A stretch of 64,000 nucleotides of DNA from HLUCCA09 sp965277275 (GCA_965277275.1 CBDICG010000002.1:372001-436000); one strand, 5' to 3'; counted from the first letter of the stretch, positions 9,386 to 18,228 are shown. Notes: a model not told the origin generated them from the sequence alone. Translations and numbers: made by a program.

Positions 9386-10216
9386 ATGTCCGATTTCGTG
9401 ATCCCGCCCGTTGGCTTTGGCCCCGGCTCCCAGCCCGCCCCCGAGGGCGAGCTCGAGTACATGCCGATGCCGCAGGAGATGCGGACCTTCGAGGCATCGG
9501 CGCCCTATCTCGAGGACACCGGGCACCTGCGCCCGGCGCTCGCGATCATCGAGGAACTGGCCGCGATGGCCGCGCGCGTGGCCGAGGAAGGCCGCAGCGA
9601 AAGCATCGACCTCGCGCCGCTCGACCATGACAACCGCGCCCTCGTACACGAGGTTATGGGCCACGGCGAAGTGTCGGCCAAGATCCGCGGCATCCCTGCC
9701 GTAGCTGTGCAAGAGAGCGTGTTTGCAGGGGTCTGGGCGCTGGCGGGTTCCAAGCTCGACCGCGTCGAGGTAGCCGCCTTTCCATGGCGCGCGACGCTCA
9801 ATGCCTTTGCTCCCGAGCGCGCGGGCACCGGAAAAGACACGCCGCGCGGCGCCGGCGTTGTGAACGCGCCGCCGGTCCTGTCGGAGCTCATGGACAAATC
9901 CGCCGCCTACGCGCCGGGCGACCCTGTCCATGTCGTCAACCTCTCGCTCCTGCCCCATACCGAGCAGGATCTCGCGTGGCTCGACGCAGCGCTTGGCGTC
10001 GGCGCCGTCACGATCCTGTCGCGCGGCTATGGCAATTGCCGAGTCACGGCAACCGCCCTGCCCCATGTCTGGCGCGTGCAGTTCTTCAACTCGATGGACA
10101 CGCTGATCCTTGACACGCTGGAGGTCACCACAATGCCCGAGGTCGCCCTCGCCGCGCCGGAAGACCTGCGCGACAGTGCCGAACGCCTGCTCGAGGTGCT
10201 GGAGGCGATTCGATGA
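9386..10216 (+). CDS. hupH: Hydrogenase expression/assembly protein HupH
   Basis: A 276-residue HupH/HyaF-family protein. The family is needed for FeS cluster completion and assembly of the small subunit. Conserved stretches are MRTFEASAPYLED near the N-terminus, VMGHGEVSAKIRGIPAVAVQ, ESVFAGVWAL and ILSRGYGNCRVTAT near residue 210. The stop overlaps the start of the next gene by four bases, which points to translational coupling. Confidence 0.91.
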   Translation: MSDFVIPPVGFGPGSQPAPEGELEYMPMPQEMRTFEASAPYLEDTGHLRPALAIIEELAAMAARVAEEGRSESIDLAPLDHDNRALVHEVMGHGEVSAKIRGIPAVAVQESVFAGVWALAGSKLDRVEVAAFPWRATLNAFAPERAGTGKDTPRGAGVVNAPPVLSELMDKSAAYAPGDPVHVVNLSLLPHTEQDLAWLDAALGVGAVTILSRGYGNCRVTATALPHVWRVQFFNSMDTLILDTLEVTTMPEVALAAPEDLRDSAERLLEVLEAIR

Positions 10217-11076
10217 ACGGCCCGGTCTCATTCGGAACCGGGTTCGAGGGCTCCTTCGGCGGTGATCTGACACGGATCAGCCCGCAGGCGGTGATGGAGT
10301 GCAAGATCTGCTGGAATGCCTACGATCCGGCGATCGGCGATGACACGCGGCAGGTCCTGCCCGGGACAGCTTTCCGCGATCTGCCCGACGACTGGACCTG
10401 CCCGCATTGTTCCGGTGACCGCGCCCAGTTCATGGTGCTGCGCGACCCCGGCGCCGAGGGCGTGGCCGAAGCCGACCGCATTGCCTCGGAGGCCAGAAAA
10501 CTGGAAACGGACTTCACCGAAATCTGGAACGGCAAGATGCGCGACGTGCCGCTCGTCAACCCGCTGCTGCACGTGCAAGCTGTCGGATTTCGCGCCTACG
10601 AGGGGCGTGCGCTAGGTGTGCTCGTCAGCCCCTGGTTCATGAATCTCATCTTGCTGCCCGGAGAGGGCGAAGACTGGTCGGGACTGACCTCGGGTGCCAA
10701 GGAGATCCTGTCTTTTCCTTCGGGCGACTACGAGTTCATCCACAACACGCGCGAGATGGTCGGGGGCTACAAAGCCTGCTCGCTCTTCTCGCCGATGGGC
10801 GAGTTCCGCACCCAGGCTCAGGCTGTCGACGTCGCCCAAGCCGTGATGCTTGCCCTCTTTGACGAAGAGAACCGGGCCGAAACAGACCGCGCCGCGGACA
10901 TCCGCGCCGCGCGCGAAGCCGACCTCGTCCAGACAGCGGCCGAGGATGACGCTGCGTCAGCCGCCCAGTCTACTATCGAAACGCTGAGCGGCGCCCCCTC
11001 GCGAAGGTCGGTCATCTCGGTTGGGTTGGCGGAAGATGAAGATCCGGCAGCACGGGCGGAAGGGGCGATCAAATGA
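10213..11076 (+). CDS. hupJ: Rubredoxin-HupJ (HybE) fusion, hydrogenase assembly
   Basis: A 287-residue two-domain protein. Residues 28-75 are a rubredoxin with ligands C30, C33, C63 and C66 (CKIC and CPHC), matching HupI. From about residue 95 the chaperone domain of the HupJ/HybE family follows (VNPLLHVQAVGFRAYEG, VLVSPWFMNLILLPGEG, GGYKACSLFSPM). In several model organisms these are separate hupI and hupJ genes; here they are joined. HupI-type rubredoxin protects or feeds FeS clusters of the small subunit. The Ala/Glu-rich tail after about residue 215 looks disordered. Start and stop overlap the neighbouring genes by four bases. Confidence 0.9.
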   Translation: MNGPVSFGTGFEGSFGGDLTRISPQAVMECKICWNAYDPAIGDDTRQVLPGTAFRDLPDDWTCPHCSGDRAQFMVLRDPGAEGVAEADRIASEARKLETDFTEIWNGKMRDVPLVNPLLHVQAVGFRAYEGRALGVLVSPWFMNLILLPGEGEDWSGLTSGAKEILSFPSGDYEFIHNTREMVGGYKACSLFSPMGEFRTQAQAVDVAQAVMLALFDEENRAETDRAADIRAAREADLVQTAAEDDAASAAQSTIETLSGAPSRRSVISVGLAEDEDPAARAEGAIK

Positions 11077-12053
11077 GTCTCGAGCTCCCGGATCAAATAC
11101 GCTCGGATCAATCCTCGGTTCTGGAGATCGACAGCGCCCCATTGATCCTCAAGCGAACGGCCCGGCCAGTGGCGCGTGGGCGCCTATCAGTCACACCCGC
11201 CCAGCAACTGCCAATCACGGAACTTGTCGTCGGCAAGCCGGTCGAGGAGGTCGTGGAACTCGTGCCCCGGCTCTTTTCGCTGTGCCGTGCCGCGCAATCG
11301 ACGGCTGTGCGCCATGCCCTGGATCTAGCCTTGAGCGAGGACGCCGCGTTGGATCTGCGCCGCGAGGTTTTGCGCGAGCATATGGCCAAGCTCTGCCTGC
11401 ACTGGCCGGTGCGTCTCTGTCAGCCAGTGCGCCCGCTTCCGCAAGGCTGGCAGGATGGCGCCGGGGTTGCGTACGCGCTCTTCGGCCCCGCTGAAACCCC
11501 ACCGGAAACCGCCGCGGACACGGAAGCCTTCCTGCAGAGTAATCTCGGGGCCGCTCCACTCCTGCTAGGGATCGCCCGGTGCTTTGAAGACGGCATCGCC
11601 ACGACCCCCTCTCTCGACGCGGTCACCCCGGAGCGCGCCTTTGAGCCCGTCGCCTGTGAGAACAGTGTCGCCGGGCGTCAGGCCCACCGGGTTTCGCTGC
11701 AGCACATCGAAGCAACGCGTGGCCGCGGGCCGCTCTGGCGGGCCTTCGCGCGTCTGTGGGACGTGGCCGATGCGCTGTCCCACAAGCTGCCCGAGCCCGT
11801 CTCGCATGCCCCCGGGCGCGCGCTCGTCTGCGCCGCTCGGGGTACCTATGCCGTTTCCGCCGAAGTCCGGGACGGAGTCGTCACCGCCTTCTCGCGCGTG
11901 ACGCCGACGGATCACCTCATGGCCAAGGACGGTATTCTCTCGCACGCCCTTTCCACGCTTCCTGCGGACAGGGAGGGGCTGGCGCCGCTCCTGTTGGACA
12001 TTCTCGATCCCTGCACACCCCTCCGCCTCAAGGAAGGTGTCGGCAATGCATGA
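11073..12053 (+). CDS. hupK: Hydrogenase accessory protein HupK
   Basis: A 326-residue HupK-like protein. The family resembles the hydrogenase large subunit and is thought to act as a scaffold for ligand assembly. A relic of the large-subunit Cys motif is seen at RLFSLCRAAQSTAVRHAL (about residue 67), where only one of the two Cys remains. The C-terminus DILDPCTPLRLKEG resembles the DPC motif of HupL, again without the second Cys. Overlaps the previous gene by four bases and hypA by eight. Confidence 0.86.
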   Translation: MSLELPDQIRSDQSSVLEIDSAPLILKRTARPVARGRLSVTPAQQLPITELVVGKPVEEVVELVPRLFSLCRAAQSTAVRHALDLALSEDAALDLRREVLREHMAKLCLHWPVRLCQPVRPLPQGWQDGAGVAYALFGPAETPPETAADTEAFLQSNLGAAPLLLGIARCFEDGIATTPSLDAVTPERAFEPVACENSVAGRQAHRVSLQHIEATRGRGPLWRAFARLWDVADALSHKLPEPVSHAPGRALVCAARGTYAVSAEVRDGVVTAFSRVTPTDHLMAKDGILSHALSTLPADREGLAPLLLDILDPCTPLRLKEGVGNA

Positions 12054-12387
12054 GATGTCGCTCTGCGAAGGCATCCGCGAGGTCGTCGAGGCGCAGGCTG
12101 CGGCGCACAATGCCGCGCGCGTCACCCGGGTCCGTCTCGAGATCGGTCGCTTCGCAGGCGTGGAAAAACCCGCGCTCAGCTTCGCGTGGGACATCGTGAT
12201 GCGCGGTTCCGTCGCCGAGGGGGCCGCGCTCGACATGCTCGATCTTCCTGCCACGGCGGCGTGCCTTGGCTGCGGAGAAACCGTTGAAATAGAAGACCGC
12301 TTCGCCCCCTGCCCGGAGTGCGGATCGGGTCAGCTCGTGCCCATTTCGGGCGATGAAATGCGGATCAAGGATCTGGAGGTCGTTTGA
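12046..12387 (+). CDS. hypA: Hydrogenase nickel incorporation protein HypA
   Basis: HypA (113 aa) delivers nickel to the large subunit together with HypB. The N-terminal MHEMSLCEG gives the nickel-binding His2. The structural zinc site is C73, C76, C89 and C92 (CLGC and CPEC). I chose the ATG at 12046 rather than an upstream in-frame codon at 12037 because His2 must follow the initiator. It overlaps the end of hupK by eight bases and ends two bases before hypB. Confidence 0.95.
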   Translation: MHEMSLCEGIREVVEAQAAAHNAARVTRVRLEIGRFAGVEKPALSFAWDIVMRGSVAEGAALDMLDLPATAACLGCGETVEIEDRFAPCPECGSGQLVPISGDEMRIKDLEVV

Positions 12388-12388
12388 G

Positions 12389-13513
12389 ATGTGTACCGTT
12401 TGCGGATGCGGGGATGCCAAGGTCGTCGGTCATTCCCATAACGAGGGGCATGCACAGTCCGATGCTCCGCCCTCGCACACCCACGCGCCCCACACCCATG
12501 CGGGCCACACACATGCGCCCCATACCCATGCGGGCCAAACACATCATGCGCCACACACGCACGCCCCTCACACGCTCGCGCCCCACGCAGCGCCCGCCAC
12601 TGCGCCTGGAGCAAGCCGGGCCGGGGCACTCCCGCCCAGGCACAACGCCCCGAAGGGAAACAGTCACGAACGGCACGACTACGCACACTGGCTCGAAGAC
12701 CTTTCGAGCGAGGAGACGCTGGCACAGGCCGCTCCGGAGCCCGCCACAACCTCAAAGTGCGTCGGAGCCTCCGACAATCATCACTACGGCACGGGCGCGG
12801 CCGGCGTGTCTGTCCCCGGGATGTCGCAAGCCCGTCTGATCGAGATCGAAACGGACATCCTGTCCAAGAACGATCGCTACGCGGCGGCGAACCGCGCCCA
12901 CATGGCGGCGCGCGGGGTGCTTGGGGTCAACCTTGTCTCGTCGCCCGGCTCGGGCAAAACCACCCTGCTCTGCCGCACGATCGAGGCCCTGTCCAGCCAG
13001 CCGCTTGCGGTCATCGAAGGCGACCAGCAGACAGAGAACGACGCCAATCGTATCCGTGCGACAGGCGCCCGGGCGGTGCAGGTCAACACGGGAAAAGGCT
13101 GTCACCTCGACGCTCATATGGTCGGCCATGCGATGGAGACGCTGACCCTGGAAAACGGGTCGATCCTCTTCATCGAGAATGTCGGAAATCTCGTCTGCCC
13201 GGCCGCGTTCGATCTCGGCGAGGCCGCCAAGGTGGCGGTGCTGTCGGTCACGGAGGGTGAAGACAAGCCCCTGAAATATCCAGATATGTTCACTGCATCT
13301 CGGCTCGCGCTCCTCAACAAGGTGGATCTTGCGCCGCATTGCGACGTCGATCTCGACCTCTACGAGGCCAATCTGCGCCGTGTGAACCCGACGATCGACA
13401 TCATCCGCATCTCTGCCCGGACGGGTCAGGGGATGGCAGCCTGGGCCGGGTGGTTGCGCGCGCAGCTTGCCGCCAAGCAAGCCCTTGCCGCACAGCGCGA
13501 GCCTGCGGAGTAG
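12389..13513 (+). CDS. hypB: Hydrogenase nickel incorporation GTPase HypB with His-rich domain
   Basis: HypB (374 aa) is the GTPase that drives nickel insertion. It has the N-terminal MCTVCGCG motif for tight metal binding, then a His-rich stretch at about residues 20-63 built from THAPHTHAG-type repeats, a variable linker, and the GTPase domain with P-loop SPGSGKTT (residues 185-192), EGDQQTENDA, NTGKGCHLDAHM, and NKVDL. The His-rich part would store nickel. Start at 12389 puts MCTVC at the N-terminus; an earlier in-frame ATG at 12353 lies inside hypA. Followed after three bases by hupR. Confidence 0.95.
   Translation: MCTVCGCGDAKVVGHSHNEGHAQSDAPPSHTHAPHTHAGHTHAPHTHAGQTHHAPHTHAPHTLAPHAAPATAPGASRAGALPPRHNAPKGNSHERHDYAHWLEDLSSEETLAQAAPEPATTSKCVGASDNHHYGTGAAGVSVPGMSQARLIEIETDILSKNDRYAAANRAHMAARGVLGVNLVSSPGSGKTTLLCRTIEALSSQPLAVIEGDQQTENDANRIRATGARAVQVNTGKGCHLDAHMVGHAMETLTLENGSILFIENVGNLVCPAAFDLGEAAKVAVLSVTEGEDKPLKYPDMFTASRLALLNKVDLAPHCDVDLDLYEANLRRVNPTIDIIRISARTGQGMAAWAGWLRAQLAAKQALAAQREPAE
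12476..12565 (+). repeat. 30-bp tandem repeats coding the HypB His-rich domain
   Basis: Two clear 30-base units (12476-12505 and 12506-12535) and a diverged third encode alternating HTHAPHTHAG-like decapeptides. Units differ mainly at third codon positions, so the peptide is kept under selection while the DNA drifts. Such repeats can change copy number by slippage. Confidence 0.75.
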
Positions 13514-13516
13514 ATC

Positions 13517-15067
13517 GTGGCTCCCGCCGCTCTCCCCACTGTCCTGATCGCCTGCGCGGATCGCTCGGCGCGGACAACGATGGCGGAGGCGCTTTCGGGC
13601 CTTGCCGACGTGGTCGTGACGCGGGACGAGGGCGAGAGCCTCCGCGCCCTGCACGAGCACGACATTCAGGCGGTGGTCTGTGGCCCGTGTCCGAAGGGAG
13701 CGACCTGTATCACGCTCTTGTCCCGGGTTGCCGAGGGTTGGCCCGAGGTGCAGCGGCTCCTCGTCGGCTCGGCGGAGTCCGAAGACCTGGCCGAAGCCGT
13801 AAACGAAGCGCATGTCCACCAGTTCCTCGCATTGCCCATATCCGAAGCGCAGCTGCGCCTCGCCGTGGCTGCCGCGTGCCGCGCGTTCCGGCTTGCGCGG
13901 GAAAACAGCCGACTAGCGCTTGAAGCGAAGATGCGGGCTCCCGGGCATCGGCCCGAGCCGCGGCGCGAGGTCGAGGCCCTTGCCGACGGTATAGCGTTCG
14001 ATGCGATCCTACGTGTGTCGGGGTCGCCGATGAACGGCGTCATTGCTCAGGCGGCCCGGCTTGCGTCGTATGACGTGCCGGTGTTGCTGCGCGGTGAAGC
14101 GGCCACGGGCAAAGGGGTCCTCGCCCGCGCGATCCACCGCACATCCTTGCGCTCCGACCGCCCGTTTCACACGCTCGATGCGGCTGGCTTGCCGGATACG
14201 GCCCTTCAGCTTGAGCTCTTTGGCGCCCGTCACGGGGCGTTGCCGGGAATGGCATCCTCCCGCACGGGGCTGATGACCCGCGCCCACCGGGGAACGCTCT
14301 TTCTCGATCATGTGGAGACGCTGTCGCCCGAGATGCAACTGGCGCTTCTGCGTACGCTGCGCGACGGTGTCGTCCGACCGCTGGGAAGCCCCGAGAGCCA
14401 GCCAGCCCAGCCGCGATTGATCGCCGGTTGCGCGACCGATCTTGCGGCAGAGGTCGCTGCCGGGCGGTTCCGGGCTGACCTGTGCTACGCATTGGGCGTC
14501 ACCGAGCTGACGATCCCGCCCCTGCGCGACCGGGCCAGGGATATCCCCGCCCTCGCCGCGACACTCTTGTCCGAGATCTCGGTGTCCCACGCGAAGCCTG
14601 TCCATGGTTTCAGCCCCGATGCCCTTGCGTTTCTCGCGCGCTATGACTGGCCCGGCAATCTGGCCGAGCTGCGCAACGAGATCACGCGCATGCTGATCGC
14701 CGCGGAGGAGCCGGTGTTGGGCGCAGACCTCATTTCGCGCGCGATCCTGCAGAATGCTGCGCCGGAAAACGAGCCAGCCCCACTGCCGGAACGGGCCACG
14801 CAAGCGATCATGTCCGGCACGGGAACGCTCAAGGCACGGGTCGAAGACATCGAGGCGCGGATCCTGACCGAAACCCTGACGCGACTGAAGTGGAACAAGA
14901 GCCGCGCTGCGTCCGAGTTGGGGCTCAGCCGAGTCGGATTGCGGGCAAAGCTCGACCGCTACGGCTTGCGCCCACCCGATACAGATCCTTCCCGCAAGGC
15001 CGAGACGCATTCAGGCGGTCCGGACGGGGCGCGTGCAAAACAGGAGGAGACAGGCTCATGTGCCTAG
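13517..15067 (+). CDS. hupR: Hydrogenase transcription regulator HupR, degenerate NtrC type
   Basis: NtrC-family regulator (516 aa, GTG start) inside the hyp operon. The N-terminal receiver (residues 1-125) has Gly56 where the phosphorylated Asp should be (AVVCGPCP) and Leu106 in place of the conserved Lys (FLALP). In the AAA+ domain the Walker A region reads GEAATGKG (193-200), the GAFTGA loop is GALPGM (240-245), and Walker B is LFLDHV with His265 in place of Glu. The C-terminal Fis-type helix-turn-helix (NKSRAASELGLSRVGLRAKL) is intact. HupR of Rhodobacter capsulatus is known to work with sigma70 polymerase and to be active when unphosphorylated; this copy appears to have gone further. Its stop overlaps hypC. 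Confidence 0.9.
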   Translation: MAPAALPTVLIACADRSARTTMAEALSGLADVVVTRDEGESLRALHEHDIQAVVCGPCPKGATCITLLSRVAEGWPEVQRLLVGSAESEDLAEAVNEAHVHQFLALPISEAQLRLAVAAACRAFRLARENSRLALEAKMRAPGHRPEPRREVEALADGIAFDAILRVSGSPMNGVIAQAARLASYDVPVLLRGEAATGKGVLARAIHRTSLRSDRPFHTLDAAGLPDTALQLELFGARHGALPGMASSRTGLMTRAHRGTLFLDHVETLSPEMQLALLRTLRDGVVRPLGSPESQPAQPRLIAGCATDLAAEVAAGRFRADLCYALGVTELTIPPLRDRARDIPALAATLLSEISVSHAKPVHGFSPDALAFLARYDWPGNLAELRNEITRMLIAAEEPVLGADLISRAILQNAAPENEPAPLPERATQAIMSGTGTLKARVEDIEARILTETLTRLKWNKSRAASELGLSRVGLRAKLDRYGLRPPDTDPSRKAETHSGGPDGARAKQEETGSCA

Positions 15068-15354
15068 GAATTCCCGGACAGATCGTGGCGATCACCGACG
15101 CCGCCCGGCAAATGGCAATGGCGGATGTCTCGGGCGTCCGCCGCGAGGTGAACGTGGCCTGCATCGCACGCGAGGACGCACCCCTCGAAAGCCTCCTGGG
15201 CACGTGGACACTGATCCATGTTGGCTTCGCGATGGCAGAGATCGACGCCGACGAGGCCGCCGCCACTCTCGAAGCGCTGGCCGATCTCGGCGAGGCGCAG
15301 GAAACGCTGGAGGCGATGGCCGAAGGCCGCGCAGCCCTGGAGGCAAGTCAATGA
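15058..15354 (+). CDS. hypC: Hydrogenase maturation chaperone HypC
   Basis: HypC (98 aa) carries the Fe(CN)2CO group with HypD and hands it to HupL. It starts MCLGIPGQIV with the essential Cys2, and has the family segment VNVACIAREDAP and the HVGFAM turn before an acidic helical tail. I chose the ATG at 15058, which overlaps the hupR stop by ten bases and follows an AGGAGG site; longer upstream readings belong to hupR in another frame. Its stop overlaps hypD by four bases. It is the shorter paralogue of hupF at 8637. Confidence 0.94.
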   Translation: MCLGIPGQIVAITDAARQMAMADVSGVRREVNVACIAREDAPLESLLGTWTLIHVGFAMAEIDADEAAATLEALADLGEAQETLEAMAEGRAALEASQ

Positions 15355-16490
15355 AATACGTTGAGGAGTTTCGTGATCCCGCTGCGGCACGCCGCCTTCT
15401 GTCTGCTATCGAGCGCGTCACGTCCGAGATCGGAGCCACGCGGGAGAACCCTGTCCGGATCATGGAGATCTGTGGCGGGCACACCCACGCGATCTTCCGC
15501 TACGGGCTGGATCGCCTGACGCCCGAAGGGCTCGAGTTCATCCACGGGCCGGGGTGCCCCGTCTGTGTGCTGCCGATGAGCCGCGTCGACGAGTGTATCG
15601 AGATCGCCGAACGGCCAGAGGTCATCTTTACCACCTTCGGCGACGCGATGCGCGTGCCCGGCACCCGAAAGTCGCTGATGCAGGCCAAGGCGGATGGGGC
15701 CGATATCCGTATGGTCTACTCGCCGCTCGACGCGATGGAGATCGCCCGGCGCAACCCCGAGCGCGAGGTTGTTTTCTTCGGGCTCGGCTTCGAGACAACG
15801 ACACCGTCAACGGCGCTTTCAATTCAGGCCGCCGCGCGCGAGGGATTGAAGAACTTCTCTGTCTTCTGCAACCACATCACGGTTCCGCCGCCGATCCGGG
15901 TGCTGCTGTCGGATCCGGACATGCTGCTCGACGGTTTCGTTGGCCCTGGCCACGTGTCGATGGTGATCGGGACGCATCCTTACGATTTTGTCGCCGAAGA
16001 GTTCGGCAAGCCGATCGTCGTGGCGGGGTTCGAGCCGCTGGATCTCTTGCAATCGGTCTTGATGGTGCTCCGCCAGATCCGCGACGGACGAGCCGAGGTG
16101 GAAAACCAGTATGCACGGGTCGTGCCGGAGAACGGCAATCCGGTGAGCATCGCGGCAATCGCGGACGTCTATGAAGCGCGCCCGGCGTTCGAGTGGCGCG
16201 GATTGGGCGAGATCGACGCCTCCGGCCTCCAGATCCGCACTCCATATGCCGCGTGGGACGCCGAAGCCAAGTTCGGGATCGGGTACGGTGCCGGGCGTCC
16301 GCGTGCCGTGGCCGAGCCCGAAGGCTGTGCATGTGGCGCCGTCATGACCGGGAAGATCAAGCCGACGGCCTGCCCTCAGTTCGGGGCGGGCTGCACACCC
16401 GAGATGCCGCTCGGTGCGCTGATGGTCAGCTCCGAAGGGGCATGCGCAGCTTACTACCAATACGGCGGCGCACGAGTTGCAGCCGAGTGA
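15351..16490 (+). CDS. hypD: Hydrogenase maturation protein HypD
   Basis: HypD (379 aa) is the FeS scaffold that assembles the Fe(CN)2CO moiety with HypC. Signature motifs are all present: MEICGGHTHAIFRYGL, FIHGPGCPVCVLPM with its active-site Cys pair, FGLGFETTTPSTA, and the C-terminal cluster Cys residues in CACGAVM, ACPQFG, GCTPEMPLGA and GACAAYY. Overlaps hypC by four bases. Length is normal. Confidence 0.96.
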   Translation: MKYVEEFRDPAAARRLLSAIERVTSEIGATRENPVRIMEICGGHTHAIFRYGLDRLTPEGLEFIHGPGCPVCVLPMSRVDECIEIAERPEVIFTTFGDAMRVPGTRKSLMQAKADGADIRMVYSPLDAMEIARRNPEREVVFFGLGFETTTPSTALSIQAAAREGLKNFSVFCNHITVPPPIRVLLSDPDMLLDGFVGPGHVSMVIGTHPYDFVAEEFGKPIVVAGFEPLDLLQSVLMVLRQIRDGRAEVENQYARVVPENGNPVSIAAIADVYEARPAFEWRGLGEIDASGLQIRTPYAAWDAEAKFGIGYGAGRPRAVAEPEGCACGAVMTGKIKPTACPQFGAGCTPEMPLGALMVSSEGACAAYYQYGGARVAAE

Positions 16491-16587
16491 CCACAGCGCG
16501 CGTACCGGAAGGCAAATCGGGCCAACCCTCTGTTCGGATGGACGGGGCGGGCAGGTATTTGGACCAAGATGAAAGGCAGAGGCCGAG

Positions 16588-17619
16588 ATGGATGGAAGCC
16601 GGATGAGAGCGGAGACAGTGACGCTGTCCCATGGCGGCGGCGGGAAGGCCATGCGCGACCTGATCGACAGTGTTTTCACATCGGTGTTTGCGCCAGAGAG
16701 TGACGAGGATCAGGCCCGTTTGTCTGACGCCGCGCTGTCTGAACCGGGCGCGCGGCTGGCCATGACGACAGACAGTTTTGTTGTGACGCCGGTGGAGTTT
16801 CCGGGCGGCGACATCGGCACGCTCGCCGTATGCGGGACCGTCAATGACCTTGCGGTCGGCGGGGCGCGTCCGCTTTGGCTCTCTGCGGCGTTCATCATCG
16901 AGGAGGGCTGCGAGGTCGCTTTGCTGCGAAGGATCGTTGCCTCCATGGCGCGAGAGGCAGCGCAGGCCGGGGTCAGCATCGTGACGGGGGATACCAAGGT
17001 TGTCGGGCGTGGGGGGGCGGATACCGTCTTTGTCACTACGACGGGTGTGGGGGTTATTCCGCCGGGGCGGGATATTGCAGCATACAGGATCGCCCCGGGC
17101 GACGTAGCGATCGTGAGTGGCGTGCTGGGGGATCATGGCGCGACGATCCTTGCCGCGCGGGGAGACATGGCACTGAGCTCTGATCTCGTCTCGGATTGCG
17201 CCGGTCTGGGGCACCTGATGGAGGCGGTCTTGCGTGCGTCACCCGGATGTCGGGCCGCGCGCGACGCGACACGCGGTGGTCTGGCGTCGGCCCTCAACGA
17301 AATGGCGCAGGCGGCCGGGGTCGCGATCGAGATCGACGAAGAGGCGCTGCCGCTTCGGAGCGAAGTCCGCGGGATGTGCGAAATCCTCGGGCTCGACCCG
17401 CTCTATCTGGCCAATGAGGGGACGTTGGTGACTTTCGTGCCGCCTGAGGAGGCTGAAGCGGCGCTCGGGGCCATGCGTTCGAGGCCCGAGGGACGCGCCG
17501 CGTGTATCATTGGACAGGCCACGGAGGGGGTTCCGGGACGGGTCAGCATGCGGACCCTGTTTGGCGGTGTCCGCCTCGTGGATATGCTCGTTGGCGAGCA
17601 ATTGCCCCGCATTTGCTAA
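16588..17619 (+). CDS. hypE: Hydrogenase maturation protein HypE
   Basis: HypE (343 aa) dehydrates the thiocarbamate made by HypF to a thiocyanate, the CN donor. It ends in the required PRIC, with Cys343 as last residue. The AIR-synthase-like fold shows LSHGGGGKAM, FVVTPVEFPGGDIG, GTVNDLAVGGARP, and ATRGGLASALNEMA. A 97-base gap separates it from hypD, longer than other gaps in this operon. It closes the hydrogenase locus and converges on the CIA30-like gene. Confidence 0.96.
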   Translation: MDGSRMRAETVTLSHGGGGKAMRDLIDSVFTSVFAPESDEDQARLSDAALSEPGARLAMTTDSFVVTPVEFPGGDIGTLAVCGTVNDLAVGGARPLWLSAAFIIEEGCEVALLRRIVASMAREAAQAGVSIVTGDTKVVGRGGADTVFVTTTGVGVIPPGRDIAAYRIAPGDVAIVSGVLGDHGATILAARGDMALSSDLVSDCAGLGHLMEAVLRASPGCRAARDATRGGLASALNEMAQAAGVAIEIDEEALPLRSEVRGMCEILGLDPLYLANEGTLVTFVPPEEAEAALGAMRSRPEGRAACIIGQATEGVPGRVSMRTLFGGVRLVDMLVGEQLPRIC

Positions 17620-17629
17620 GACTGGGCGC

Positions 17630-17655
17630 GCGGGGGAACCGGGCGGCTTCCCCGC
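17630..17655. terminator. Hairpin between convergent hypE and CIA30-like gene
   Basis: Arms gcgggggaa and ttccccgc pair with one bulge around a 9-base loop, 10 bases after the hypE stop. There is no T-run, so this is only a candidate terminator. Confidence 0.3.
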
Positions 17656-17688
17656 TGAAGGCAACGCCAAACCCGTGCCGCGAGCCCC

Positions 17689-18228
17689 CTACGCGTAGCT
17701 GCGCAGATTCTTGATGAGTACAAGGGCCTCGTGGTCGCGACCGAAGGCAACGAGCCCGATACTGGTGATATCCTCCGGCCTTGGCCGGGCGCGCAGTAGC
17801 CGGCCAGAGGCACGAAACTGTGTGAATGGGATCTGCGCGTTTTGCCAGGTCGAGCCGGTTTCAAACCCGGCCTGATAGTACTGCCATGGCAGCCGCGTGC
17901 CGGTAGTGCGCACGTGGAGAAAGTAGCGTTCCCCGTTGCCCTTGACGGACAGCTCCAATCCGCGGCGGGACGGCGCGAGCCGCGTTAGCAGCTCCGACCG
18001 GACCTGGATGAACCCGCCGCGATTTGCCGTGCTCACCGAACCCGTGAGCCGAAGTGCGCCCCCCACGATGTCCGCCGCCCCCTCGGACACACCGCCCATG
18101 ACTTGATCGCTCACGTAACGCCAGGGCGTTTCGGGGTCGGTGACGTAGTCTTTCGGCATGGCGTTTCCTCGCTGCGCCAACAGGACAAGGGCCGGGGCCA
18201 GCAGTATCGCGCGTCGGTGCACTCGCAT
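17689..18228 (-). CDS. CIA30-family protein
   Basis: A 179-residue exported protein of the CIA30 (complex I intermediate-associated protein 30) family. A signal peptide covers residues 1-23 (ILLAPALVLLAQRGNA). The family core is seen in WRYVSDQVMGGVSEG, RGGFIQVRSE and LSVKGNGERYFLHVRT, followed by PFTQFRASGR. The bacterial members have no proven role; the fold is galactose-binding-like. It is divergent from the chemoreceptor gene with 85 bases between starts and converges on hypE. Confidence 0.85.
   Translation of the reverse strand: MRVHRRAILLAPALVLLAQRGNAMPKDYVTDPETPWRYVSDQVMGGVSEGAADIVGGALRLTGSVSTANRGGFIQVRSELLTRLAPSRRGLELSVKGNGERYFLHVRTTGTRLPWQYYQAGFETGSTWQNAQIPFTQFRASGRLLRARPRPEDITSIGLVAFGRDHEALVLIKNLRSYA

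Noticed and set aside
12476..12565. Possible CRISPR-like or satellite repeat
   Set aside because: The units are directly adjacent without spacers and encode the His-rich HypB domain.
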